In this document: one piece after another, positions 1-8,176 of the stretch
Layout of the letters: every line of letters starts with the position of its first letter
How positions within the stretch are numbered: position 1 is the stretch's first letter
Assembly (NCBI GenBank): GCA_038213435.1
Contig: JBBQTI010000012.1
Span: 19,824-83,823 of the forward strand
DNA from: PALSA-610 sp038213435
GTDB lineage: Bacteria; Actinomycetota; Acidimicrobiia; IMCC26256; PALSA-610
Length of the DNA: 64,000 nucleotides
Direction: 5' to 3'
The notes under the pieces: generated by a model
What the model was told of the DNA's origin: nothing
Database searches by the model: none
The model's input: the letters and a program-made list of their open reading frames with translations, nothing else
Position numbers and translations under genes: made by a program

Positions 1-15
1 CTGTCGGAGGTCGAC

Positions 16-306
16 ATGGGTTTTCTCGACAAGGTGAAGGACGCGGCCGGCAAGACCGCCGACCAGGCCAAGCACGCAACCGCGGTCGGCAAGGAGAAAC
101 TCGAGGACGTGCGCCTGCAGAAGAAGATCAACGACCTGTGCGAGGAGATCGGCGCGCTCGTCGTCGCGCAGAGACGCAACGAGGCGCCGCTGGACGCGCC
201 GGCGCAGATCGACGCAAAGGTCGCCGAGATCGCAGAGATCGAAAGGCAGATGGAGGCGAACGACCTGGCCGGGTCGGGCGACGGCTCGACCGAAGCCGCG
301 CCCTGA
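16..306 (+). CDS. Small helical hypothetical protein
   Basis: A 96-residue protein starting at ATG 16 behind a CGGAGG ribosome site. It opens with MGFLDKVKDAAGK, then runs as charged, Lys/Glu/Ala-rich helix (about residues 5-80) with an acidic Gly/Ser tail. It has no signal peptide and no membrane segment. The pattern resembles small actinobacterial coiled-coil proteins that share the MGFLDK opening, for which no activity is established. The upstream context lies outside the window and the next gene is convergent, so nothing further can be inferred about its role. Confidence 0.75.
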   Translation: MGFLDKVKDAAGKTADQAKHATAVGKEKLEDVRLQKKINDLCEEIGALVVAQRRNEAPLDAPAQIDAKVAEIAEIERQMEANDLAGSGDGSTEAAP

Positions 307-356
307 CCCCGCGCCGCGCCGGCACGAGGAGACCTCCGCGGCGCGGACCCCGGGCG

Positions 357-1463
357 CTACAGGCCGGCGAAGGCGTTGGCGGCCGCGACCAGGTCGCGGG
401 CGAGCCCGGCGTCGCCGTTCACCGAGGCCATCACGTCGTCGGGCTCGAGCCGGTCGGCAAACCTCCGGCACCAGTCGACGACCGAGGCACGTACGACGAC
501 GTCGGGCTCGAGCGCCGCTGATTCGCCGGGGGCGCACGCGAGTGTCCACTCGCCGCCGCCCGGACCTTCGAGCACAACGCGGGCGGTGTGCCCGGGTCGC
601 GCCGAACCCCTCGCCGCGAGTGCGAGCGGCAACGCCTTCATTGCGAGCTCCGCCATGGTACGCATGACCTCGGCGTCGGGGGGCGCCGCGTTGCGACCCA
701 GCGCGTGGCGGACGTCGTCGTGGTGCGTCCAGGTCTCGAAGGCGCGGATCACAAGCGTGTCGTCGCGCTCGTATCCGGCGACGCGTCGATCCGCAGCGAG
801 CCGCTCGTGCAAGCCCACGAGCCGACGGCGCGTACGGCGGAAGCGAGTGACCGTCTCGGCAAACGGCTCGGCGACGCGCTCGGACAGCTCGCGGGCGGTG
901 ACGACCTCGACTTCGTGCGCTCCGATGTATGCGGTGGTCGGGTCGTCCGCGGCCTCTACGAAGGCGCGATCGATCGCCTCGACGTGTTGCACGAGCTCGC
1001 GCACTGTGAGGCCGTTGTGCGTGAGCACCTCGAGGTCGCGTTCGACCAGGGTGCTCAGAAACGAGTCGAAACGATCGGTCTCACTCTGCAGCGCGATGTC
1101 GGCCGCCAGCGGTGTGACCCGGTCCGCGGCGGCGTGCAGCAAGCGCTCGCGCACCGTTACCGGCGGACTGGAGGCACCCGCCGCGCCCAGACCGGCCGCG
1201 ACCTCACGCAGCCGCTCGACCTCGGCCGCGGACTCCCGATGCGCGGCGATGTAACGCTCCATCGCCTCGGGTCGTTCCCACATGGACAAGAAGACATCCT
1301 GGGTGACGTCCTCGGCGGCGCGCCGATCGCCGATCACTCGGGCGGCGAGACCGAACACGTAGGAACCGAACTGGTCGTACATCTCGGTCAGCGCGTCGGG
1401 ATCGCGCGCGATCAGGCGTGCCTTCACATCGTGCTCCCACGCCGTCCCCTCGACCACCGTCAT
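357..1463 (-). CDS. Composite: sigma-70 region 2 / degenerate anti-sigma / MDMPI-like domain
   Basis: About 368 residues from ATG 1463, which has a GGGAG ribosome site; ATG 1499 would add 12 residues. The first ~70 residues look like ECF sigma region 2.1-2.2 (DALTEMYDQF, AAEDVTQDVFLSMWERP). Regions 2.3-2.4 and 4 are absent. The sequence passes straight into what resembles a zinc anti-sigma helix (AAEVERLREVAAGL) whose H-x3-C-x2-C site reads Y-x3-H-x2-S. The remainder, from about residue 115, is a mycothiol-dependent maleylpyruvate isomerase-like (DinB-fold) domain with VRELVQHVEAID and ETWTHHDDVRHAL. It probably arose by deletion between a sigma gene and a downstream anti-sigma/MDMPI gene. 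It is unlikely to work as a sigma factor; an MDMPI-type activity could survive. Confidence 0.7.
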   Translation of the reverse strand: MTVVEGTAWEHDVKARLIARDPDALTEMYDQFGSYVFGLAARVIGDRRAAEDVTQDVFLSMWERPEAMERYIAAHRESAAEVERLREVAAGLGAAGASSPPVTVRERLLHAAADRVTPLAADIALQSETDRFDSFLSTLVERDLEVLTHNGLTVRELVQHVEAIDRAFVEAADDPTTAYIGAHEVEVVTARELSERVAEPFAETVTRFRRTRRRLVGLHERLAADRRVAGYERDDTLVIRAFETWTHHDDVRHALGRNAAPPDAEVMRTMAELAMKALPLALAARGSARPGHTARVVLEGPGGGEWTLACAPGESAALEPDVVVRASVVDWCRRFADRLEPDDVMASVNGDAGLARDLVAAANAFAGL

Positions 1464-1603
1464 CCGACTCCCGCGCGCCTCGGACCCGATTTCGTGCATT
1501 CTCGCGAATCATTGTTCGGCGTGCCCGGCGACGTGGATCACCCCTAATATCCCGCTCCCGCTCGGCGCCGCGAATCCGCTCCGCGCAGCGATCAGGAGGC
1601 ACG

Positions 1604-2374
1604 ATGGCAGATCTCTTCGACATCGCCGGCAAAACCGCCCTGGTCACGGGCGGGAGCCGGGGCATCGGGTTGATGATCGCCCGCGGCTACGTCGAAGCCG
1701 GAGCGAGGGTCTACATCACATCGCGCAAGGCCGAGGTGTGTGACGACGTCGCGGCCGAGCTCTCCAAGGTCGGGACGTGCGTGGCCATCGCGGCCGACCT
1801 GTCACGCGAGGACGAGTGTGCGCGCCTGGCCGCGGCGGTCTCGGAACGCGAGGCCCGGCTCCACATCCTCGTGAACAACGCGGGTGCCACATGGGGCGCC
1901 CCTCTCGCCGAGTATCCGGCCGACGCGTGGGACAAGGTGATGACACTGAACGCGAGATCGCCGTTCCTGCTGACGCGCGCGCTGGTGCCGCTGCTGGAAG
2001 CAGCTGGTAGCGCCGACGATCCCGCACGCGTCATCAACATCGGCTCGATCGACGGCATCCAGGTTCCCCTGCTGGAGACCTATGCGTACTCGACGAGCAA
2101 GGCCGCGATCCATCAGCTGACCCGTCATCTCGCGCGCCAGCTCGGCCCGCGCAACATCACGGTCAATGCCGTCGCGCCGGGACCGTTCGAGTCCAAGATG
2201 ATGGCTGCGACGCTGCGCGAGTTCGGCGACACGATCGCGCGATCGTCGCCCCTCGGACGGATCGGTCGACCCGACGACATGGCCGGTATCGCGATCTACC
2301 TCGCGAGCCGCGCCGGCGCGTACGTGACGGGCGCGGTGATTCCCGTCGATGGCGGCATCGCCACGACGAAGTAG
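1604..2374 (+). CDS. SDR family NAD(P)-dependent oxidoreductase
   Basis: A 256-residue classical short-chain dehydrogenase. ATG 1604 is chosen because AGGAGG sits just upstream. The Rossmann glycine motif GGSRGIG is at residues 16-22, NNAG is near residue 90, and the catalytic Tyr-x3-Lys is in YAYSTSKAA near residue 165. The C-terminus ends in the usual VDGG segment. Members reduce or oxidise alcohol and ketone substrates in the cytoplasm, but the substrate cannot be read from sequence. It converges on cydB with one base between the two stop codons and is not in an obvious operon. Confidence 0.88.
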   Translation: MADLFDIAGKTALVTGGSRGIGLMIARGYVEAGARVYITSRKAEVCDDVAAELSKVGTCVAIAADLSREDECARLAAAVSEREARLHILVNNAGATWGAPLAEYPADAWDKVMTLNARSPFLLTRALVPLLEAAGSADDPARVINIGSIDGIQVPLLETYAYSTSKAAIHQLTRHLARQLGPRNITVNAVAPGPFESKMMAATLREFGDTIARSSPLGRIGRPDDMAGIAIYLASRAGAYVTGAVIPVDGGIATTK

Positions 2375-2375
2375 C

Positions 2376-3383
2376 TCAGCCCTCGCCGGCCAGGGTTCCC
2401 CGCTGCATCAGCACGAACAACCATACGAGCGCGGGCACGAGTACCACCGCGCCGGCACCGAGGACGACGAGAATCGCGACGAGGGTCGCGTGCGCGCCCG
2501 CGGCATCGGAGATACGGAGTCCGGGCTCGAGCATGTACGGATACTGCCCGGCCGCCCACCCGAAGAGCACCGCGACGACGGCGAGCGCGGCCGAAAGGCG
2601 CGCCAATGCGTACTCGGACCGACCGAGCAGCACGAGCGTCGCGACGCCGGCACCCGCCGCCAGGACAATCAGAGGCGCGCCGCGGTGCGTGAGGCCGTGG
2701 AACAAGTCCGGTGCGTCATGGTTCAACACGGCCACGCCCGCGAGCGCGACAACTCCGGCGACCAACGCGCTGCCAATCGCGCGGCGCCGGAAGGCGCGGA
2801 CCATTTCGGGGCGGTCCCGACGCTCGGCGTCGGCGGTGAGATAGACCGCCGCGAGGAACGCGCACACCACCACTGCCATCACGCCTCCGAGCACCGACGT
2901 GAGATTCAGCCAGCTGCCTAGCACGTCGCCGGTCTGCTCGCCCGCAGGAACACGTCCCGAGGCGATCCCGCCGACGACGGCTCCGAGCATGAACGGCGTG
3001 AGCACCGACGAGAAGGCGAACGTCACACCGAACAGGCGGCGCAGCGGAAGGGTTTCCGACGCCTTGCGGAACGCGAAAGCGGAGCCCCGCAGGATGATGC
3101 CGATCGCCGCGAGTGTGAGCGGAATGTAGAGGGTCGACATGATCGGCGCGAACGCAGTCGGGAACGCAGTCCACAGCGTGACGAGCACGAAGATCAACCA
3201 GACGTGATTCGCCTCCCAGACGGGAGCAATCGACTCCTCGATCAGCGCTCGCGGCGCTCGCCCGCGTTCCGCGCCGCCGGCGACGAGATCCCAGAAACCG
3301 GCGCCGAAATCCGCGCCCGCGAGCAGCGCGTACACGGCGATTGCGACGAACATCACCGCCGCGCACGCGTCGGCGAGCGTCAT
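2376..3383 (-). CDS. cydB: Cytochrome bd ubiquinol oxidase subunit II
   Basis: A 335-residue polytopic membrane protein and partner of CydA in the terminal quinol oxidase that reduces O2 to water without pumping protons. It opens with ADACAAVMFVAIAVYALLAG followed by ADFGAGFWDL, the typical CydB start. About eight hydrophobic helices follow, with WEANHVWLIF and TLWTAFPTAFA as recognisable family segments. ATG 3383 overlaps the cydA stop in an ATGA arrangement, so translation is coupled. No cydDC transporter or CydX-like small subunit was seen beside it. Confidence 0.95.
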   Translation of the reverse strand: MTLADACAAVMFVAIAVYALLAGADFGAGFWDLVAGGAERGRAPRALIEESIAPVWEANHVWLIFVLVTLWTAFPTAFAPIMSTLYIPLTLAAIGIILRGSAFAFRKASETLPLRRLFGVTFAFSSVLTPFMLGAVVGGIASGRVPAGEQTGDVLGSWLNLTSVLGGVMAVVVCAFLAAVYLTADAERRDRPEMVRAFRRRAIGSALVAGVVALAGVAVLNHDAPDLFHGLTHRGAPLIVLAAGAGVATLVLLGRSEYALARLSAALAVVAVLFGWAAGQYPYMLEPGLRISDAAGAHATLVAILVVLGAGAVVLVPALVWLFVLMQRGTLAGEG

Positions 3384-4717
3384 GCCCTCTCGCCCAGTTC
3401 GTCCGGGAGAGGCACCCGCATGAGGCGTCGAAGCACGATCATCGTGAACACGGCCATGACCGCGTAGACAGCCAGTAACAAGTAATAGCCGAAGCGGATG
3501 TTCGGCGCGTCGGTGACGGCGTCGCGCACGCGCATGACCTGCCAGACGATCCAGGGTTGGCGCCCGACCTCGGTCGTGATCCACCCGCATTCGAGCGCGA
3601 CGACGGAGGCAGGCCCCGCCACCACGACGACGCGTGGGAACCACCGCGAGCGGGGAATGGTGCGTCGCTTGCGCCACGCGAGCAGCATCCACAGGCCGAG
3701 CCCGAGCATCGCCGTGCCGATCGCGACCATGAGCTGGAACGCCGTGCGCACGACGTTGACCGGCGGCCGGTCGCCGGGCGGGACGGCGGCGAGTCCGGTG
3801 ACCACGGCGTTCGGATCGTGGAACGCGAGGATCGACAAGAGGTCGGGGATCGGTACGCCGCCCTTGACCTCGTTGTCGACGTAGATCCCTCCCAGGTGGT
3901 ACGGCGCGCCCTTGGTCGTCTCGTACAGACCTTCCATCGCCGCGAGCTTCGCGGGCTGGTGCCGCGCCACATGTCGCGCGGCCCAATCGCCGGCGAGGAG
4001 CTGCAATGGCGCCGCGATCATCGCGACCGTCAGCGGAAGCAACAACCCGACCCGTTCGTAGCGCGTCCGGCGACCGCGCAGCATTGCCCACCCGTACGGC
4101 ATCGCGACGAGACAGCCGCCGACGATGAACGCGGCGAGGATCATGTGGATCGCCTCGGGCCACAGCGCCGAGTTGAACATCGCACCCCAAGGGCTCACGC
4201 GCGCGACATTCCCGCTCGGGTCGATGGTGAATCCGGTCGGGTCGTTCATCCATCCGTTCGCGGCCACCACGAAGAACGCCGACGCGACGCCGGCAATGCC
4301 GATCGGCACTCCGGCCCACAGGTGCACACGCGGCGGCAATCTGTCCCAACCGTAGAGATAGATCCCGATGAAGATCGCTTCCAGGAAGAACGCGAAGCCT
4401 TCGATCGCGAACGGCAGGCCCATCACGTCGCCGAAGCGCCCCATCCAGCGCGGCCACAGGATCCCGAACTCGAATGACAGGATCGTGCCCGACACCGCCC
4501 CGACCGCGAACAGCACGCCCATCGCCTTCGCCCACCGGCGCGCGAGCGTGGCGTAGACGAGATCGCCGGTGCGCTGTCCTTTCCACTCGGCGAGCACGAC
4601 GAGGAAGGGAACCGACATGCCGACGCACGCCAGGATGATGTGGGCGCCGAGAGAGAAGGCCATCTGCTGGCGGGCGTAGAACAGGTCGGGCTGGTCGACC
4701 GCCAGCACGCCGTGCAC
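3380..4717 (-). CDS. cydA: Cytochrome bd ubiquinol oxidase subunit I
   Basis: A 445-residue subunit carrying hemes b558, b595 and d and the quinol site. His26 in LGAHIILACVG matches the high-spin heme ligand. The conserved GRQPW motif near residue 390 and the IHMILAAFIVGG helix with the b558 histidine are present. It is much shorter than the ~520-residue E. coli protein, consistent with a short Q-loop. The start is GTG 4717: TAACGT lies exactly six bases upstream and there is no ribosome site, which suggests a leaderless mRNA. It is divergent from the acyl-CoA dehydrogenase gene across only 22 bp and forms an operon with cydB. Confidence 0.95.
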   Translation of the reverse strand: MHGVLAVDQPDLFYARQQMAFSLGAHIILACVGMSVPFLVVLAEWKGQRTGDLVYATLARRWAKAMGVLFAVGAVSGTILSFEFGILWPRWMGRFGDVMGLPFAIEGFAFFLEAIFIGIYLYGWDRLPPRVHLWAGVPIGIAGVASAFFVVAANGWMNDPTGFTIDPSGNVARVSPWGAMFNSALWPEAIHMILAAFIVGGCLVAMPYGWAMLRGRRTRYERVGLLLPLTVAMIAAPLQLLAGDWAARHVARHQPAKLAAMEGLYETTKGAPYHLGGIYVDNEVKGGVPIPDLLSILAFHDPNAVVTGLAAVPPGDRPPVNVVRTAFQLMVAIGTAMLGLGLWMLLAWRKRRTIPRSRWFPRVVVVAGPASVVALECGWITTEVGRQPWIVWQVMRVRDAVTDAPNIRFGYYLLLAVYAVMAVFTMIVLRRLMRVPLPDELGERA

Positions 4718-4739
4718 GTGATGACGTTACGCTCACCGC
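4718..4739. promoter_or_regulatory. Overlapping divergent leaderless -10 elements (cydA / acyl-CoA dehydrogenase)
   Basis: The whole 22-bp divergent spacer is shown. On the minus strand TAACGT (4729-4724) is followed by six bases and then GTG 4717. On the plus strand TACGCT (4728-4733) is followed by six bases and then ATG 4740. The two hexamers share the TA at 4728-4729. If both are used, the transcripts begin at the start codons and the polymerases compete for the same DNA. Confidence 0.6.
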
Positions 4740-5948
4740 ATGGCCGACAACGATCTCTCCCGCGTCGACGCCGCGATCGACGATCTGCTGAATTCGCACG
4801 ACCCCAAGCGCACCGACCAGACCGCTTTTCGCGGAGCGCAATATGACCGGGGCCTGGCGTGGGTGCACTTCCCCGAAGGTTTCGGCGGCTCGAACCGTCC
4901 GCCGATCGTGCAGCGCCACATCGACCGGCGCCTCCGCGAAGCCGGTGCCGCGGCACCGCAAGGCACGCTGTTCTTCGGCCTCTCGCTCGCGGCCCCGACG
5001 GTCGTGACGCACGGCGGCGACGATCTCCGTCACCGTGCTTTGCGACCCATGTTCACGGGCGAGGAGATCTGGTGTCAGCTGTTCTCCGAGCCGGGCGCGG
5101 GGTCCGACCTCGCGGGGCTGGCGACGCGCGCCGTGCGAGACGGCGAGGAGTGGGTCGTCAACGGACAGAAGGTATGGAACACGCTCGCGCACGTCGCCGA
5201 TCGCGGAATGCTCGTGGCGCGCACCGATCCGGAGCTGCCGAAGCACAAAGGACTTACCTACTTCATGGTCGACATGCACGCACGCGGCGTCGAGGTGCGG
5301 CCGTTGCGACAGATCACAGGTGAGGCGGAGTTCAACGAGGTCTATCTCACCGACGCGCGCATCGCGGACGCCGATCGCATCGGCGACATCGGCGACGGTT
5401 GGCGCGTCTCGATGACCACGCTGATGAACGAGCGCACCACGATCGGCGCCGCGAGCGGCGGCGGTAGCAATGGCAAGCGCGTGTCGGGCATCCAGGAGGC
5501 ACTCGACCTGTGGAGCAAGCGACCCGCGGCCCAGCGCGACGCGGTCAGCCGCGACCGGATCGCGCGGCTGTGGATCGAGAGCGAGGTCTTGCGATATACG
5601 AACCAGCGCGCTTCGGTCAAGGCCCGCGCCGGCAATCCCGGCCCCGAGGGTTCGATCGCCAAGCTCGCGCTCGCCAACATGAACAAGGCGACATACGACC
5701 TGTGCATCGACCTCCTCGGGGCTGACGGCCTCATCGGCTACGACTACACGTTCAAGCGACCCGACGAGGCCGGCCTCGACGCGCCGCTCGGCTCGTCGCG
5801 CAAGATGTTCCTGCGCGCCCGCGCCAACTCGATCGAAGGTGGCACGTCGGAGATCATGCGCAATATCCTCGGCGAGCGCATCCTGGGCCTGCCCGGCGAA
5901 CCGCGCGTCGACCGAGACCTGCCGTGGTCGCAGGTTCCGCGGAGCTAG
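4740..5948 (+). CDS. Acyl-CoA dehydrogenase family protein
   Basis: A 402-residue flavoprotein of the acyl-CoA dehydrogenase superfamily, which introduces the alpha-beta double bond in acyl-CoA thioesters and passes electrons to ETF. Recognisable segments are FPEGFGG near residue 45, QLFSEPGAGSDLAGL near residue 120 (FAD/substrate binding), VNGQKVWNT near residue 140, and the C-terminal EGGTSEIMRNILGERILGLP helix. The length is normal. ATG 4740 has no ribosome site but has TACGCT six bases upstream (leaderless pattern). The next gene follows after 8 bp, so the two are probably co-transcribed. Confidence 0.92.
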   Translation: MADNDLSRVDAAIDDLLNSHDPKRTDQTAFRGAQYDRGLAWVHFPEGFGGSNRPPIVQRHIDRRLREAGAAAPQGTLFFGLSLAAPTVVTHGGDDLRHRALRPMFTGEEIWCQLFSEPGAGSDLAGLATRAVRDGEEWVVNGQKVWNTLAHVADRGMLVARTDPELPKHKGLTYFMVDMHARGVEVRPLRQITGEAEFNEVYLTDARIADADRIGDIGDGWRVSMTTLMNERTTIGAASGGGSNGKRVSGIQEALDLWSKRPAAQRDAVSRDRIARLWIESEVLRYTNQRASVKARAGNPGPEGSIAKLALANMNKATYDLCIDLLGADGLIGYDYTFKRPDEAGLDAPLGSSRKMFLRARANSIEGGTSEIMRNILGERILGLPGEPRVDRDLPWSQVPRS

Positions 5949-5956
5949 GGGGCCTC

Positions 5957-6754
5957 ATGAGTCAGCTCGCAGTCGACGGATTCCGCGCCGAGCGCGAGGC
6001 GATCTTGACCGTCGCAAAGGACATGACGGCCGAGGAGTGGCTCCTCCCGTCCGCGTGTGCGGGATGGACAGTTCGCGACGTCATGGGCCACATGGCCTGC
6101 ACCCTGCATGGTGTCATCGACCCCGCCTTCTTGCCGGACACCACCAGCGGCACTGAGCGAGCCATGGAGCCCGCGGTCGCCGAACGCCGGACGTGGCCCA
6201 TCGAGGCGGTGATCGACGAGTACGAGACGTACAGCGAACAAGCCGCGAACGTCTTCGCGAGTGTGCAGGACGCGCCGCTCTCCAAGACGATGCTGGCGAT
6301 GGGTGAGCTCGGCACGCATCCGATGTCGATCCTGCCGAGCACGTTCCTGTTCGACGGCTACACGCACCTGCGCAACGACATCCTGACGCCGAACGGTTCG
6401 ATCGATCGACCGCAACCGCCGCGCGACGAGATGCGCCTGCGCCCGACGATCGAATGGATGATTGCGGGATTGCCGTGGATGTGCGCCGACGCCCTCGCCG
6501 GCGTCGTCGACCGGCCACTCGTGCTCAGGCTCGATGGTCCCGGCGGCGGAACGTGGACAATCGCGCCCGGCGGCGACGAAGGGCGGGTCGTCGTCAACGA
6601 GAACGCGAACATCGACGCGGCGGCAACAGTGCACGGCACCGATCACGACTTCGTGATCTGGGGCACCGGGCGGGCGCCGTGGCGCGACCTCGTCAAGGTC
6701 GACGGCGACGACGCCTACGCGGCGCGTGTCCTCGACGCGATCAACATCATCTGA
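5957..6754 (+). CDS. Maleylpyruvate isomerase-like (MDMPI/DinB fold) family protein
   Basis: A 265-residue protein starting at ATG 5957, 8 bp after the acyl-CoA dehydrogenase and preceded by an AGGGGG stretch. An upstream in-frame ATG at 5924 would overlap that gene. The N-terminal half has the DinB/MDMPI signature WTVRDVMGHMA and a second histidine in DGYTHLRNDI, positions that bind metal in mycothiol-dependent maleylpyruvate isomerase. The C-terminal ~80 residues form an SCP2-like module (PGGGTWTIAPGG and a closing DGDDAYAARVLD). Catalysis with mycothiol is a family expectation, not shown here. Confidence 0.8.
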   Translation: MSQLAVDGFRAEREAILTVAKDMTAEEWLLPSACAGWTVRDVMGHMACTLHGVIDPAFLPDTTSGTERAMEPAVAERRTWPIEAVIDEYETYSEQAANVFASVQDAPLSKTMLAMGELGTHPMSILPSTFLFDGYTHLRNDILTPNGSIDRPQPPRDEMRLRPTIEWMIAGLPWMCADALAGVVDRPLVLRLDGPGGGTWTIAPGGDEGRVVVNENANIDAAATVHGTDHDFVIWGTGRAPWRDLVKVDGDDAYAARVLDAINII

Positions 6755-6757
6755 CGC

Positions 6758-8110
6758 TCAGGCAACCGCGATCCGGGCGCGGCCCTCGCGCTTCGAGACG
6801 TACAACGCCCGGTCCGCTTCCGCGAAGGTGGCCTGCGGGTTGGCGCCGGATTGGTGCACGGCGATCCCCGCACTGAACGTCGGGACGTCGCCCGTCGCGA
6901 TCCAGCTCTCGAGCAACCGCCGGGCGATGTCGTGCGAATCGCCGTCGTGCGCGTCGAGTCGCACCAGGAACTCGTCCCCGCCGTAACGGGCGACACTGTC
7001 GTGGTCGCGCAGGCCGGCGCGGAGATGCGCGCCGAGCTTTTCGAGCAGTCGATCCCCGCCGAGGTGCCCGAGCGTGTCGTTCACGTGCTTGAAGTGGTCG
7101 ACGTCGATCAACAGCAGCGAATCACCCGGCGCCAAGCCGTCGACGAGCGCGTCGGCGCGCCGGCGGCTGCCGACGCCCGTCAACGCGTCTCGTAGCGTCT
7201 GCTCGCCGAGTGCTTCGAGCAGGCGGAGCTGCTCGAGACGGCTTCCGAACTCACTCGACAACAGCTGCACGAGCTGATCGGTCACGGGGTCGCGCTTCAC
7301 CCCGAACGCGATGACGACCGCGATCACGCCCGTCGGCCCGACGAGCGGGACCGCGAAACCGTAGCGATCTCCGCCGGGCTCACCCGACTCCGCGGCGGCG
7401 GTCGCGAGGTCGAACTGCGCGGACGCGAGCCCGGCAGCAGGAACGGTGCCCGACTCCAGGACGATCAGCTCGACGCGGTCGGCGTGGAGCACCGCGCGCG
7501 TCGATTCCGATGCGATCGCCGCGCCCTCGGCGAGGCTCAACACCTCGCGCAGGTCAGACGACGCGGACACGAGCGTGCTCAGATCATGCGAACGCCGGCG
7601 GCTGCGTTCCATCGCCCATGCAATCGTCTCCGCGATGAGGACCGACGACGCGATGGCGACGCCGAGGCCGGCGAACGAAACCGTCACGCGTGTCGTCAAC
7701 GTGAGCCAGGCGCAGCCCACCATGACGACGGGGGCGAACAGCAATGCCGTGCCGCGCGGTTGGACGAGACCGAGCCAACCGAAGATCAAGATGAAGAACA
7801 CCGGATACGCGCTCGGCGCCTGTCCGGTCGCGGCGTATCCCGTCCAGTGGCCGAAGGCCAGCAGGAGCACCAGACCCCAGACCGCGAGCACGAGCGCGAC
7901 CCGCCGCGGGAACCGCGACCAGGGCACGAAGAACACGACGGCGGCGGAAGCCAGGCTCAGCACCGCGAGGATGCGCATGCGGCCCACGTCGACCCCGACC
8001 ACACCGAGACCGCGCAGCACGAACGAGTTGAGCAGGGCCACGAGCCCCGCGCCCACGAACAACATCGCGCCCGAGCGCGCGACGAGGCGCCCTTCGCCGA
8101 CAGTCTCCAC
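6758..8110 (-). CDS. Membrane-anchored diguanylate cyclase (GGDEF)
   Basis: A 450-residue protein that should make cyclic di-GMP from two GTP at the inner membrane. About six hydrophobic helices fill residues 14-162, followed by a GAF-like sensory segment (~175-290) and the GGDEF domain (~300-450). The active site GGDEF is intact at residues 377-381, and the RxxD inhibitory I-site (R368, D371) lies five residues before it, so product feedback is likely. There is no EAL domain. It starts at GTG 8110 and is convergent with the gene ending at 6754, leaving 3 bp between them. Confidence 0.92.
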   Translation of the reverse strand: METVGEGRLVARSGAMLFVGAGLVALLNSFVLRGLGVVGVDVGRMRILAVLSLASAAVVFFVPWSRFPRRVALVLAVWGLVLLLAFGHWTGYAATGQAPSAYPVFFILIFGWLGLVQPRGTALLFAPVVMVGCAWLTLTTRVTVSFAGLGVAIASSVLIAETIAWAMERSRRRSHDLSTLVSASSDLREVLSLAEGAAIASESTRAVLHADRVELIVLESGTVPAAGLASAQFDLATAAAESGEPGGDRYGFAVPLVGPTGVIAVVIAFGVKRDPVTDQLVQLLSSEFGSRLEQLRLLEALGEQTLRDALTGVGSRRRADALVDGLAPGDSLLLIDVDHFKHVNDTLGHLGGDRLLEKLGAHLRAGLRDHDSVARYGGDEFLVRLDAHDGDSHDIARRLLESWIATGDVPTFSAGIAVHQSGANPQATFAEADRALYVSKREGRARIAVA

Positions 8111-8176
8111 GTGATCGTGTCGGTAGCTGGAAGCCCGGAGTGAAGGGGTGTGCCCGAATTCGCCGGGATCGGCGGA

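Noticed and set aside
2376..5279. A 967-codon open frame on the minus strand spanning cydB, cydA antisense frames and the start of the acyl-CoA dehydrogenase
   Set aside because: Only its last 335 codons (CydB) are protein-like. The rest lies antisense or out of frame to well-supported genes and is Arg-rich, low-complexity sequence, a common effect of high GC.
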